Notes under the pieces: generated by a model
Seen by the model: the letters and a program-made list of their open reading frames with translations, nothing else
Databases searched by the model: none
What the model was told of the DNA's origin: nothing
Source: Acorus gramineus
Lineage: Eukaryota; Streptophyta; Magnoliopsida; Acorales; Acoraceae
Direction of reading: 5' to 3'
DNA: 64,000 bases
NCBI GenBank assembly: GCA_030737835.1
Contig: JAUJYN010000013.1
Location: 4,205,354-4,269,353, forward strand
Made by a program: the position numbers and the translations under genes
In this document: positions 35,321 to 47,404 of the stretch, in pieces
Layout of the letters: the number at the start of each line of letters is the position of its first letter
Numbering within the stretch: position 1 is the first letter of the stretch

Positions 35321-38300
35321 CCCCAGCAGCAGCAGTTGCAGCAGCGGCCGTTCCAGCAGCCGTTTCAGCAGCGCCAGCAGCAGCAGCAGCCTCAGCGCCA
35401 GCAGCAGCAGCAGCCTCAGCGTCAGCAGCAGCAGCCACAGGGTGGCCGTGCTGATCAGAGGAGGCAGCCAGCGCAGCAGGCGAGGCGTGCCCCTGCTCCT
35501 CAGCCTCAGTTCGTCCAGGGCCGAGTGGCAGCGCTTTCGGCAGAGGAGGCCCAGGCATCAGGCAGCGTGGTCAGAGGTACTGTTCAGATCTCCCAGCTTC
35601 CTGCTTATGTACTATTTGATTCCGGAGCCACCCACTCGTTCGTGTCTCCCGCTTTCGCGAGACGGACGGGTGTGGCGTCCGCTCCTCTAGATGCTGTGTT
35701 AGAGGTGTCATTGCCCGTGGGAGACCGTATTCTCCTCAGTTCAGTGTACCGAGGGTGCACGGTAGAGATCGCGGAGCATGAGTTTCCGGTAGAGCTGGTG
35801 GAGCTTGCGATGGCGGATTTTGATGCCATCCTGGGGATGGATTGGCTTGCAGCTAGTCATGCCAGCATCGACTGTTTCGCCAAGTCGGTGTCGTTCCACC
35901 TTCCTGGTCGGAGGTCTTTCCAGTTCGTGGGCGATCGAGACGTAGCTCCTTTGGGGTTCGTGTCGTCCATGCAGGCGTGGAGACTCCTACAGGGTGGGTG
36001 CGAGGGCTTTCTGGCTTATATTGCTCTGGAGGATGCACCGCTGCGGGCAGATATCAGTCAGACTCCGGTCGTGGCAGAGTATCCCGAGGTTTTCCCCGAT
36101 GATCTTCCGGGATTACCGCCGGATCGCGCGATCGAGTTTGAGATCAATCTGCTTCCGGGGACCGAGCCGGTTTCGAGGGCTCCGTACCGGATGGCTCCCG
36201 CAGAGCTGAGGGTGCTGAAGGAGCAGTTGGAGGAGTTGCTGGAGAAGGGCTTCGCACGTCCGAGTGTGTCTCCGTGGGGAGCCCCTGTCCTGTTCGTCCG
36301 GAAGAAGGACGGTTCACTGCGGCTGTGTATTGATTACAGGCAGTTGAATAAGCGGACAGTGAAGAACAAGTACCCGTTGCCGCGGATCGACGATCTGTTT
36401 GACCAGCTCCAGGGAGCGTGCGTCTTTTCCAAGATCGATCTCCGCTCGGGGTACTACCAGTTGAAGATCCGGGAGTCAGACATCTCGAAGACGGCCTTTC
36501 GCACCCGGTATGGGCACTACGAGTTCAGAGTACTGCCATTCGGGTTGACGAACGCGCCGGCGGCCTTCATGGATCTGATGAACCGGGTATTTCGACCCTT
36601 CCTCGACTCCTTTGTGGTAGTATTCATCGATGATATATTGGTGTACTCGAGGAGTCTTGAGGAGCACGCTCACCATCTTCGCACTGTTTGGAGACTTTGG
36701 CCAGACATCAGTTGTTCGCCAAGTTCAGCAAGTGCGAGTTCTGGTTGGAGCGGATGGCCTTTCTGGGCCATGTGATTTCCGGTGAGGGTATAGCTGTGGA
36801 CCCGGAGAAGACGCTCGCCGTGTCGAATTGGCGTCGACCGTCGAACCCCACTGAGATTCGGAGCTTCTTGGGCTTGGCGGGTTATTACAGGAGGTTTGTG
36901 GAGGGTTTCTCCAAGATAGCCGTTCCTCTTACCCGCCTCACTCGGAAAGACGTTCGGTTCGAGTGGTCCCCTTCTTGTGAGGAGAGCTTCCAGGAGCTGA
37001 AGCGTAGGCTCACCTCAGCGCCAGTTCTTACCCTTCCATCTGGGAGTGGTGGGTTCGCAGTATACACAGATGCATCGCAGTTGGGTGTGGGTTGCGTCCT
37101 GATGCAGCACGGTAAGGTGGTGGCTTACGCGTCTCGTCAGTTGAAGCCCCATGAGCAGAATTACCCCACCCATGACCTTGAGTTGGCTGCGATCATTTTT
37201 GCGCTGAAGATATGGAGGCATTCTCTACGGAGAGGAGTTCGAGCTCTTTACTGACCATAAGAGCTTGACGTATCTGCAGTCTCAGCCGGAGCTCAACATG
37301 CGACAGAGGCGTTGGGTTGAGTTCCTTACAGACTATGACTGTGACATCGCTTACCATCCGGGTAAGGCGAATGTCGTTGCAGATGCGCTCAGTAGGCAGC
37401 CCCTGGGCATGGCCGCCCACATGGCTGTCCGTCGTTGGAGGCTTCTGGAGGAGGCCGCTTGCTGGATCAGTGTTCGAGAGACTCCTGCGGGTGGCTTTTT
37501 GGCCAGGCTGGTGGTGCAGCCGGTTCTTCTCGACGAGATCCGCACGGCTCAGGCTCAGGACCCGCATTTTATAGTCCTTTCTGAAGGCGTCGCCCGGGGC
37601 GAGCGCCAGGACTACCAGATTCGCGCGGACGGGATCCTGAGATTCAGAGGCCGAGTGTGCATCCCCGACGACGCAGAGCTGAGGCGGAAGATTCTGGACG
37701 AGGCCCATCGCTCGAGGTACACCGTGCACCCTGGTGGCACGAAGATGTACAGAGGCCTTCGTCGCGGCTACTGGTGGCGCGGGATGAAGACGGATATCGC
37801 CCGTTTCGTTGCCCGGTGCCTAGTATGCCAGCAGGTGAAGTCGGAGCATCAGCGCCCTGCGGGGAAGCTGCAGTCCATTGAGATCCCTCAGTGGAAGTGG
37901 GAGCAGATCACCATGGACTTCGTCTCGGGTCTGCCGAGGTCACGTTCGGGTCGCGATGCCATCTGGGTGATCGTCGACCGGCTGACGAAGTCTGCTCATT
38001 TCCTCCCCATCCGACTCACCGATTCTCTGGACACCCTGGCGCAGTTATTCGTCTCCGAGATTGTCCGACTCCATGGCACTCCAGTCAGCATCATTTCAGA
38101 TCGAGACGCGCGTTTTACTTCGAGGTTCTGGCGTAGCCTCCAGCACGCCCTTGGTACGAACCTCCATTTCAGTACAGCGTTTCATCCTCAGACGGACGGC
38201 CAGTCGGAGAGGACGATCCAGACCCTTGAGGACATGCTGCGGGCCTGTGTACTCGATTTTGGGGGCAGTTGGGAGAGGCACCTTCCGTTGGTGGAGTTCG

Positions 38301-38955
38301 CCTACAACAACAGCTACCACTCGAGCATCCGGATGGCTCCCTACGAGGCACTTTATGGCCGCAGCTGCAGGTCCCCCCTGTGTTGGGATGAGGTCGGAGA
38401 GCGCCAGCTAGAGGGACCAGAGATTGTTCACCAGACCTCCGAGATGGTGAAGACGATTCGCGAGCGTATCCGAGTCGCTCAGAGTCGTCAGAAGTGCTAC
38501 GCCGACCGCCGTCGCCGTGAGCTCACCTTTGAGGTCGGTGACCATGTGTTCCTGAAGGTGTCCCCGATGAAGGGCATCTTCCGATTCGGCGTGCGGGGCA
38601 AGCTGAGTCCGCGTTTCATTGGGCCATTCCTCATCCTCGAGCGAGTTGGGGAGGTGGCCTATCGCATAGCTCTGCCCCACAGTTGGCTCAGGCCCATGAC
38701 GTCTTCCATGTCTCGCAGCTGAGGCGATACGTCCACGATCCTGCTCACATCATCCCGTTCGAGCCACTCGTCTTCGAGCCGGACTTGTCTTTCGTGGAGC
38801 AGCCGATTGAGATCATGGACCGCCGCGAGAAGAGGCTCCGCACCAAGACCGTCCAGCTGGTCAAGGTGCGATGGCAGCACCGTTCCGGTGCCGAGGCCAC
38901 CTGGGAGCTCGAGGACGCCATGCGTGACGCGTATCCGCATCTTTTCCCTTCTTAG
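35300..38955 (+). pseudogene. pol of the Tekay/Del-like element (protease, RT, RNase H, integrase, chromodomain)
   Basis: A CAG-rich tract (35325-35440) encodes poly-Gln/Pro between gag and protease. Protease DSGATHSF lies near 35620. Reverse transcriptase: CIDYRQLNK near 36330, FIDDIL near 36625. Frame shifts occur at about 36690, 37215 and 38690. RNase H: VYTDAS near 37060. Integrase carries the HHCC region (CLVCQQVKSEHQ near 37818) and the core (TMDFVSGLPRS, IISDRDARFTS, HPQTDGQSER). The last frame (38683-38955) has DVFHVSQLRRY and a chromodomain-like KVRWQHRSGAEATWE. Domain order PR-RT-RH-IN-chromodomain places it in the chromoviruses. Confidence 0.92.
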
Positions 38956-38990
38956 ATGTTCTTGTATTTATTTTGAGGACAAAATTTTCT

Positions 38991-39003
38991 AAGGGGGGGA
39001 GAA
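38991..39003 (+). other. Polypurine tract
   Basis: AAGGGGGGGAGAA directly before the 3' LTR; primes plus-strand synthesis in LTR retrotransposons. Confidence 0.85.
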
Positions 39004-42000
39004 TGTTATATATGTGTCACTTTTTGGCCTGTTGGTAACCATTGGAGCATTTTAGCAGTTTTTAAAATTTTTGCATTTTTCGATCGGAACCGCAAAATTT
39101 TGGACTGTTAGCTATCGTCCTGAGTTAGAGGACTCCGATTGAAAATCTAACTGCATATTATGTGTCCTGGTGTCATTTTAAGCCACTCATGAAAATTTCA
39201 TCGAATTCCGGCAACGTTTCTGAAATTTCACAGTTCCGGGGCGTATCTGGGTTTTTAAGTCGCTCACTATATAAAGGTGGGATCTAATTTTCGAAATCAC
39301 TATTCATCATCCCTACCAATCATTCCCTCTCTCCTCTCTCTCATTTTTCTCCCTTTTGAAGGCCTTAAACCCCTCAAACCCAAAAACCTAAAACCTAAGA
39401 AGTGTAGATCGGGTCCCGATCTACACCCCGGTGCCTTCAAATCCCGTTTCCGGCGATCCTAGCCTCCCCATCCTCCCTCCTTTCTCCTCTGTTTCGGGCC
39501 GTTTCGAAGGCCGTGGTAGATCGGGGCGTAGGAGGGCCTTTGAGAAAGGTTTCGGTGCGCGGAGAGCACCCGGTCACCTCTTCCTCCCCCTTGGTAAGCT
39601 TTCTTTCCCTCTTTTTCATGCTTAGATGCTTGATAGGAGGGGGTTTTTGTGTTTGGGGGGTGGTCGGCGGCTGTGGGAGGTCGTCGGAGGTGGTTGGGGG
39701 GCGGTCGGAGGCCGTCGGAGGCCATTGGGTGGTGGTGGAGGTGCTCGGGTAGTGGGGGTTGCTGTTCGGGCAGCAGGCAGCAGCGGCAGCAGCTCAGGCA
39801 GCGCGCAGGCTGGGCGCGCGCGGGCGTGCGCTCGGTGCGTGGAGCTGGTCGAGCAGCTGTGCGCGGGTCGGTGCGAGGTGCTGGTCGTGCTGGGCGTGCG
39901 CGGTGCTGTGCGCGAGGTGCTGATCGAGCAGCTGTGCGCGAGGAGCTGTTGGGCGTGCTGTGCGCGGGTCTGGTGCGAGGAGCTGGTCGAGCAGCTGTGC
40001 TGGGCGTGCGGACGCTGGGCGTGCTGCGCGCGGGTGCACCCGGGAGGAGCTGGTCGAGTGGCTGGTGCGGGGAGAATGTGCGAGCGGGCGATGCTCGCGA
40101 AGTGCGTGCTGGGTGTGCTGGGGGTGATGGCCGAGAGGGCGGTGGGTACAGGGAGGTCGTGCAGGGTGCGCGCGGGGCGCGGCGAGGTGGCGGAGGTGCG
40201 CGCGGGGGCGTGCGGGGTGCTCGCGGGGCGGCGCGAGGCGTTCGGGCGCGCGCGGGCTGCTGCGGCTGGGCGCAGTGGACGCGCGGTGCCCCGGGTGGTG
40301 CGGCGGCGTGTCCAGGCGGCGGGCAGGGGCCCGGCGGTGCGCGGGGTGCGCGGGCTGAGGGCGGCGGTGCACCCGGGCGGTCGGGTGGCCGTGCGGGTGG
40401 TTGCCGGCCGTGCGGGTAGTTGCCGGAGTGCTCGGGCTAGCGTGCGTGCGGGTCGTGTGCACGTTTGCCCGAGTGTTAGGTGTTTGTTGTGGGTTTTGGG
40501 TATTTAATTGTGTATTTTGGGTATTTGTGGATTTATACTCACCAGTTAATACCTTGTCTTGCAGATCTCGACGGACGGTCGCGCGTCGACCCGATTTCCG
40601 GTGAGTGGGACAACCCAACCCAGTTTGGGAGGCGTTACATGCTTTGGGCGTGTACCGTCCTCCCCTGGGGCACATAGTTAGTATTAACTGCTTTGATATA
40701 ATCCATGTAAGCATGTTGTGTGTGTAGAATGCATGCCACCCTAGATTGTATGTTAGGGACTTGCACCCTTAGGATTTGTGCATGAGCCGTGCATCCTGTC
40801 ACCCCGTTATCATGTTAGGAAAGCCCGACCTGAGCATGCGTCCTATTAGTTTGATTTATTTAATTAAATGCAAACTGTTTTAGTAAATAGCATGTTTAGG
40901 GAATATAAAGAGGGCCTTGAGAGGTTAACGCTGAGACCCGGGTTAGGGTACTCCGTGTTCCTCGTTTGGTTGTCGGATGTCCTACATCGGGACCTCAGGT
41001 TACCCTCCCAAGGTCTCTTTTCCCCATTTATGTTCTATTTATTTTCCCCGCATCCTGGTTATGCGCGCTGGTGGAATTCTGAGGAATTCAAGACATTAGA
41101 GTTGTAGAGATGTGCTGTCAGCGGATCCGAGTGGATCATATGCGATGGATGGGCTGTTCTGTTCCCTTCGTCGGATCCTGTTAGAGACTACCTCAGCGTT
41201 AGACAGGTTGTCCCGTGCAGGGGCTCCCATTAGTAGGCGCCTCCTGATTTGGTAGAAGGACTGTGCTGAACATGGGAGTGGCCAAACGACCTACGGAGTG
41301 AGGAGAGACTATCGGTGGACCAAGGGTGACCAACAGCCTAGTCAGTCCCAAGAGCCTATGTCACCTGGCGAGGGTGAGGGTGAGGGTATAGTGGGCCGGC
41401 GATGCGACGACCCACAGGATTATGTATGATTATCAGCCCATTAAGTCCCAACATCCTTGGTCACCTGTGGAGGGGTGAGGGTGAGGGTGAGGGTGTGGTG
41501 GTTCGGCGATGTGACGAACCCCCGGATTTGTGATATTTATGCCACTTGTGGCTTATGACTTGATTAAATATGGTTAATATGAACTGTATGCATGGGTTGT
41601 GCTATTCACTGAGCGTGTGGCTCACCCCTCGCATATTATCTTTTCAGTGATCTCTGAGGGAGGAGCTTCCCGAGCGACTACACCAGTAGAGGAGTAGCGC
41701 CACGTCCCTCGAGTTTTGAGGCCATCAGCACCCTTCTCTTGTTGTATGTATATATCTCTGTGCTTGGGCACCTAGTTGGATTTTGTATGGATTGTATTTG
41801 TGTATATATAGACATGTTGGCTCTCACAGGACATACGATTATGTATCGAGTCTGTAGTATGTTTTGATTACAGACTCAGTCTTTTTAGCTTCCGCATTTG
41901 GTGTATATATTATGTCAGCCCTGCTTTTATCTGTGTTGTCATTTTAGTGATTGTTTGTGGTATATTGTTGATTTCCTGTTTACTGATATCATATATACAC

Positions 42001-42038
42001 TTGCCGCGTCCCGGGGACGGCCGCCCTGGGGCGTGACA
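39004..42038 (+). repeat. 3' LTR of the Tekay/Del-like element
   Basis: 3,035 bp, very similar to the 5' LTR apart from indels in the leader and the GC-rich segment. TATATAAAGG near 39266-39275. Confidence 0.9.
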
Positions 42039-42043
42039 GTGAC

Positions 42044-42650
42044 AATTGATTTGTTAGTAGAGCCACATATTTTTTTTGGTTAAATAATCTGGAATAATTA
42101 ATTTCAGGGGTTACCTATAATTTTTATACCACTTTATATCAGTTATTTTTGGTATACAAATTCTCATTTATTTTAGCTATCCAAACAGCATTAAATCCTT
42201 TATTTCACATTATTTTCATTTATTCAACCTTCGATTCCCAATCCAAACATGGGTTTAGTGTTTTTCCAACCGTTTCTATGTGCTTTCTTACCAATAATTT
42301 ATACAACTTCCCCCTTAATGTGATGTAAGCTTATGACATGGGCTAGTGTTAGGTGCATTTGATCATACAAGCTCCACCTGCATTGGCCTCTTGCTAAACA
42401 AAACGGCTTTAATTATCTGTCTGATGTCGATTTTAACTAAATAAGGTACTCAACCATGTTTTTTGGAGTCAACCATGATCTCATGGTCGATTATTCAAGC
42501 TGGTACATGGACGATTTGGAGAATAAGCAATGAGGCTCTTTCCTTGGAATTTATTTTGTCAATGCTTGAAGGATTGGGGATGCTATATAGCGAATGTGAG
42601 CACGATTAGTTTCATTGGTGGGAAACAAGTCATAGTAGAGTGAGGGGTAC
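42044..42650. repeat. Non-coding 5' flank, partial copy 3 (right part)
   Basis: Continues the block broken at 31023 and matches 11960-12570. It joins block X2 at TGAGGGGTACCTG exactly as copy 1 joins X1. No gene seen. Confidence 0.8.
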
Positions 42651-42848
42651 CTGTTGGTGTGTTTTTGTCTGGTTAAATTTTTTAACCAGGCAGCCGTAGA
42701 CGATTTACCCATGCACTTTCAATTTTTTTCTTCTTCTCTTTCTCTACTTCTCTCACCTAGTTTCAGATTTATGCTTCAAATTTAATAATGAAATTGCAAT
42801 AACAATATCTATATTTTTTTGGAGTCTTCTCGTTGATTAAACTTACAG

Positions 42849-42980
42849 GGTGTTGGTCGAGCTCATCTCATCAATGCTTGCGTGGGCATCACGAGGTGCT
42901 TGCGAGAGATCAACCTCGCGAGCATGGCCATGAGCAAGATCCACAACAACTTTGAAGGGACAAAAAATAGTGATCTGGGT
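42849..42980 (+). pseudogene. LRK10L-1 kinase fragment (subdomain IX-X region), X2
   Basis: Copy of 12765-12895: VLVELISS, then frameshifted REINLASMAMSKIHNN. Confidence 0.73.
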
Positions 42981-43608
42981 TTGGGTTGGTACGATCTGTC
43001 CGTTCCGCTCCTTCCGGCGGCTTCCACTGGATGGCCGGTGATCCTTGTCCTCGAGTGTCTTCGGAAACAGAGTTGGTGGTGACTTGTGGAAGACCTTCCG
43101 ACGCTTCCCTATTTATAGTACTTTGATGGATGCCCTAGAATCAATGGTAGATCTCTCTCTCATCGGACAGATGGGAAGAGATCCAGATTTTGGGGATTGG
43201 CTACATGTCATTTAGATGGAATTGTAAAATCCGCTTTCATTATCTCTGGATGAATGCACATAATTTATTGGTATTTTGTAAATCAGTTGATGATGTATAT
43301 AAATCAAGGATATATTATTGCAATCCTAGATAATCAATTTAATGATATCTTTACATATAGGATTTAGAGAATCAGTTATTGATCATCCTTTATTCAAAAA
43401 TTGAATGTAAAATACTGACTTGAATTTGTGCTTGGTCGTCAGATAAAGAGGGTTCGACATGCCGAATCTACGTTTGGTGGGCTATCCGGGTCGTGGACTC
43501 TTGTTAATCTGGTCTTAAACCACTGGTACGTGGAGCATAGTTTATGGACCTTTTGGCCCCTGCAAACTCCTTGTATGAATTGGTTGACCTGAACATCGGA
43601 TTCATTTA

Positions 43609-43675
43609 GGATTGCAAGGTGAAGAGGATGATCACTGTGGTGGGCAAGCTGCCTTTCTGGTGCTTGCATGCAACT
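43609..43675 (+). pseudogene. LRK10L-1 kinase fragment (subdomain XI), X2
   Basis: Copy of 13525-13590: DCKVKRMITVVGKLPF, running to the same strand-switch junction at about 43672. Confidence 0.73.
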
Positions 43676-43799
43676 CCAAAGCTATATATGTCGCTCTTGT
43701 TTGTCAACTGATAGCATTGGCGGTACTTGGGGTCAACATACTCTGGCATGCCTTGTGGGGCAGTGGACACGTGCATGGCGTCCATCGAGAGCATGCTGG
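43672..43799 (-). pseudogene. LRK10L-1 kinase fragment, inverted, X2
   Basis: Copy of 13588-13715: VSTAPQGMPEYVDPKY and QLTNKSDIYSFGV on the minus strand. The same inversion junction proves the rearrangement is older than the X duplication. Confidence 0.76.
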
Positions 43800-44754
43800 A
43801 GAGGCATTGAAATTTTTTTATTTATTGGAAAGGTAGGCATGAGTCTTAATTTTTTAAATCAAAAGGATCATCTCCAAAGCAAAAAAAAAAGAAGAGAGTA
43901 ATGGGGGGGGGGGGGGGGGTTGATGCAACACGATCATAGACCCTTATGATGCATCAAGGGCTCTACAGCGAATACAATGTGTTACAATGCTTACTCCATA
44001 ACAACTATTTTCCCTCCCACATAAGCTACCCTATTTGAGGGCTAGATGTGGGAGTAGTCTGGGCCGAGCTATAGAACCCCCAAAATTTTGAAAAAAAAAC
44101 TTACAAATAGGTTCCATACCTCGATGTCGTCCATCATGATCCTGTGTTTGAGGATTGCCGAGAAGGTTTCGAGGCCCTCATGAGGCCTCCCCGACCATAG
44201 CAGTGGAGCAGGTCCCTCGGCGGCTTCTCATCGCACAAGACCTCGACGAGCTCATCGAGTCCGTCGATGACTCCATGGTTTGCATCGGAATCGATCAAAA
44301 GAGCATGAAGTTGGAAGGCTTTAGAACCCTAGAAGAGGAAGGTGTGTTGAGCAGACCTTTTGTGGGAGATGCTTTTTGGGGTTCTTTCAGTGACAGGGGT
44401 TGAAGAAGAAGAAGTGGAGATGCTTTTTGGGGGTTTTAAGTGACGGGTTGAATTACATAAGGGGACTTATGTTAGTTTTAAAAGGTCCTTTTAAAAGGTT
44501 TTTGGAAAAAAAATTATTTGGGTTTTTTTTATGCAATGTCTGCATGTGTGACTGTGCTTGTAGTGGTTCGAGCTTCTTTTTCGAATGGAAAACGCACAGA
44601 AAAGGTTAGACTTAGTGATTTTACAGTTCAAAGCGAAGCTAACACATGTTTTTATTTTTTTAAAATTAATCAATGTATGTACATATTTTGATAAAAAGTG
44701 TATATCACTCTATTTCAAATTGAATGAATCCATTTTTAGTAAACATAAAAAAAT

Positions 44755-45274
44755 TAACTCTATATGCAGAGAAGCTTTTGGTGCCTATATTGTGATGAGA
44801 TCATTTGAATTTGTATTTATTTTGCATTAATTTTATAGAACTATGGGTATCATTGAAGTATATCTTGTTAAGTCATGCAACAAAAATCTCAAGACATTTT
44901 AAATGCTATGAGTTTAATCTAAACTATAAAAGAACTCCTCTTGAGATTGAGAAATGATGGTTGAGATAAAAAAATTTGATGTGTATATTATCTGATTGTC
45001 TACATTGAAAAAGAATTTGCTTAATATATTGACTCAGATTCAATAATAGATGATTTCTATTCTCTGAAGAATCGTCGAGCACAACTTTAGTAATATATTT
45101 TCTGGAAAAAAAACTTAATCTTTTGTTTGATTTTGAATTTTTATTTATCTATGTCAAAGTTTACTAGAAATGACTTATGAACTTGTTTAGTTTATATTAA
45201 ATTCAATTTATTTAGTGGATTTTGAATTAGTGTTAGCCTCTCCCCACCCATATAAAATCCTGGTTCCGCCCCTG
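44755..45274 (+). mobile_element. hAT internal-deletion derivative, X2
   Basis: Copy of 14671-15201 with the same internal deletion. The poly-C run before the terminal repeat is contracted here. It ends TCCTGGTTCCGCCCCTG (45258-45274). Confidence 0.8.
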
Positions 45275-45347
45275 CCCTACTTGCCCCCCTCTCCAATCTT
45301 TTATGAAATTGATTACTGAGTCCCACACATTTTCAATGTAGAACCTG

Positions 45348-45564
45348 TCATTCTTGAATACCATATGGAAGAGGCATTGAAATTGTCGATGGCCTCCTTG
45401 TAACTTTGTAAGAGAAAATGTGGGCAGGGTAAAGAGCCCTGCCGAGTTCTGGGTCCATTTTGGAGGAGGAATTGAAACAGATCGACCGATAGAGGAGGAT
45501 CGAAGTATTGGTCGGGAGTGATTTGCATTTTTTGTAGCGGCAGAAGGCGAAGACCACCAATGCA
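45348..45564 (-). pseudogene. LRK10L transmembrane/juxtamembrane exon relic, X2
   Basis: Copy of 15274-15490 with the same frameshift after the FSYK codons. Confidence 0.74.
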
Positions 45565-46912
45565 GTTAGGGAGACATCGACAAATTTTCAATCGGTTGTC
45601 CTTCCATTTAAATAGAGACTGATCCCATGTTGCAAATGGAGTAAAATAAATCATAATAGCACTTAGGATCTTGATTAACATGTTTACGAATACTATAATC
45701 ATATTTTTCTGCCATGCATGATCATTATAGTATACACACACACACACACACACACACACAAACCTTTCTCCGTGGTAAGTAGCATTCTTTTGGTATAAGG
45801 ACTTGAGCAAGAATAGAAGGATTCTTCACTCTTCTATCTCTCTATGAAATGACCTTACTTTTGCTTGTGCAAACATAAGATGTGAGAAATGAAAAATGGG
45901 TTGGGAGTCCACTCCCTTTTATAGATAGAGAGGGGGAACCCTTCCACACTCAATCAGAAATTAGATTCTTAAAACTCATTGAAGAATCCAATGAACCTAC
46001 TAAATGTTTTAGGAATGTATCCAATAATGGGCGGGTGTTGGGACTACAAAGGATATAGAATATTTTCCTCATTCCAATGGCAATTCATGTACACATTTAT
46101 TTCATACATTGTGTGCCACTTTAAAAAGGATGTATATACATTGTCTATCACTTAATGAAAAATGTACATACATTGTGTACCACTTAATGAGATACACACA
46201 ATTACTTTTTATACATTGTATATTTCTATATTCATTATTCAATGGATAGTCATGGGAGTTGAACCACATAAAAACTTCTATAATTTATACACTCTTCCAA
46301 TGTACCCTTTCATGAACCAAATAATGAAATAAAACATTGATTATTATATGTCCATATTCATTTCTTAATGGGTCACATTCTTATAAATAGGTCACAAATG
46401 AGGTAAAAACAATCTGAAACAAAACATAACTTCAAAAAACTCTCATTTGGTGTTCTGGAGGAAGATCGTTTCCATATCTCGTGAGGATGCGTGGCTCTTA
46501 GTGGAGGGGGTGGAGTCGTAGAAACATTTTCTACATGGTGTCTTCTCTTCCCCAAGGCAAGTTTTCTTTCCTTCATCTTTTTTTTTAAAATATTTTCTCT
46601 ATTTTTTCTTTCATCTACAATTCAAACTATGTCTATTTTGATTACCCTTGAAATGGATATACGCCCTAAGTTTTGCTCAATGTTTTTCGGAAAAATTAAT
46701 TAGGGGTCTTTCTAGTCACCCTCCTATTAATTTTTTCTAGTTTTTAGGGGTCAAAAATACCCGTTCCAACATTCAAGTGTACTTGAACCATCCAAATCCA
46801 TATTGGGTTTTCCATACATACCGTTTGACTACACTATTAGATTTTTTAGGTATATAGCTAGTTAGATCATATGAGTACATTTTTAGGTCATCTAGGAGAG
46901 AGAGGAAGAGAG

Positions 46913-47404
46913 TAGGGGTGATAAAAGAGCCGAACGAGCCGAGCTTTGACCTGCTCAGGCTCGGCTCGTTTAGTATCAGGCTCGGCTTGACTTGGGACCA
47001 AGCTTCATTTTGTGTTCAAGCTCTGCTCGTTGGGCTCGTGAAAAGCTCTGTTAAAGCTCAGCTCGGCTCGTTTGTCAAACAAGCCAAGCGGAAGCTCGAA
47101 TCAAGGCTCTGCTCGGGCTCGTTTAGCTAAAAAAAAACCTTGTTTAGCATTCGAGAAGTCACATTTCACAAATCATAACACCTTATACATGTGAAAGTAA
47201 CATAAGCTTGGCTCGGGCTCAGCTCGTTTCACTTTTTCCTGTTAAGTAAATGAGCTCGTCTAGGCTCGCGCTCGGCTTGGCTCGGCTCGTTTACAAACCA
47301 AGCTTTAAAAATTGTTCAAGCTCAGCTCGTTTGTCTAATCAAGCGCACCTAAACGAGCTTTAACCAAGCTGAGCCCGAGATGCTCGGCTCGTTTACTAGC
47401 CCTA
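46913..47404. mobile_element. hAT-type MITE of the CTCGG-rich family, copy 3
   Basis: 492 bp, TAGGGGTGATAAA...TTTACTAGCCCTA, with the same 8-bp GAAGAGAG flanks (46905-46912 and 47405-47412) as its X1 partner. Confidence 0.86.

Larger units (their letters stand above)
31024..42038 (+). mobile_element. Ty3/gypsy retrotransposon, Tekay/Del-like chromovirus, complete but frameshifted
   Basis: An 11,015-bp element with TG...CA LTRs and a perfect 5-bp target duplication GTGAC (31019-31023 and 42039-42043). Order: 5' LTR, tRNA-Met-type primer site, gag, zinc knuckle, protease, reverse transcriptase, RNase H, integrase, chromodomain-like C-terminus, polypurine tract, 3' LTR. The 3-kb LTRs, Met primer site and C-terminal chromodomain fit the Tekay/Del clade. 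At least five single-base-type frameshifts break gag-pol, so this copy is unlikely to be autonomous. It is far richer in GC than its surroundings. Confidence 0.93.
30792..42254. mobile_element. Tourist-like MITE copy 3, split by a nested retrotransposon
   Basis: The MITE starts at 30792 and ends at 42254; the LTR retrotransposon 31024-42038 sits inside it. Removing the insert and one copy of the 5-bp duplication leaves the same element as in the other two flanks. Confidence 0.6.

Noticed and set aside
35154-35558. 134-codon Ala-rich frame on the minus strand
   Set aside because: Antisense of the CAG-rich Gln tract in the Tekay-like polyprotein.
39626-40714. Open frames of up to 306 codons in the 3' LTR
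   Set aside because: LTR sequence, compositional artefact.
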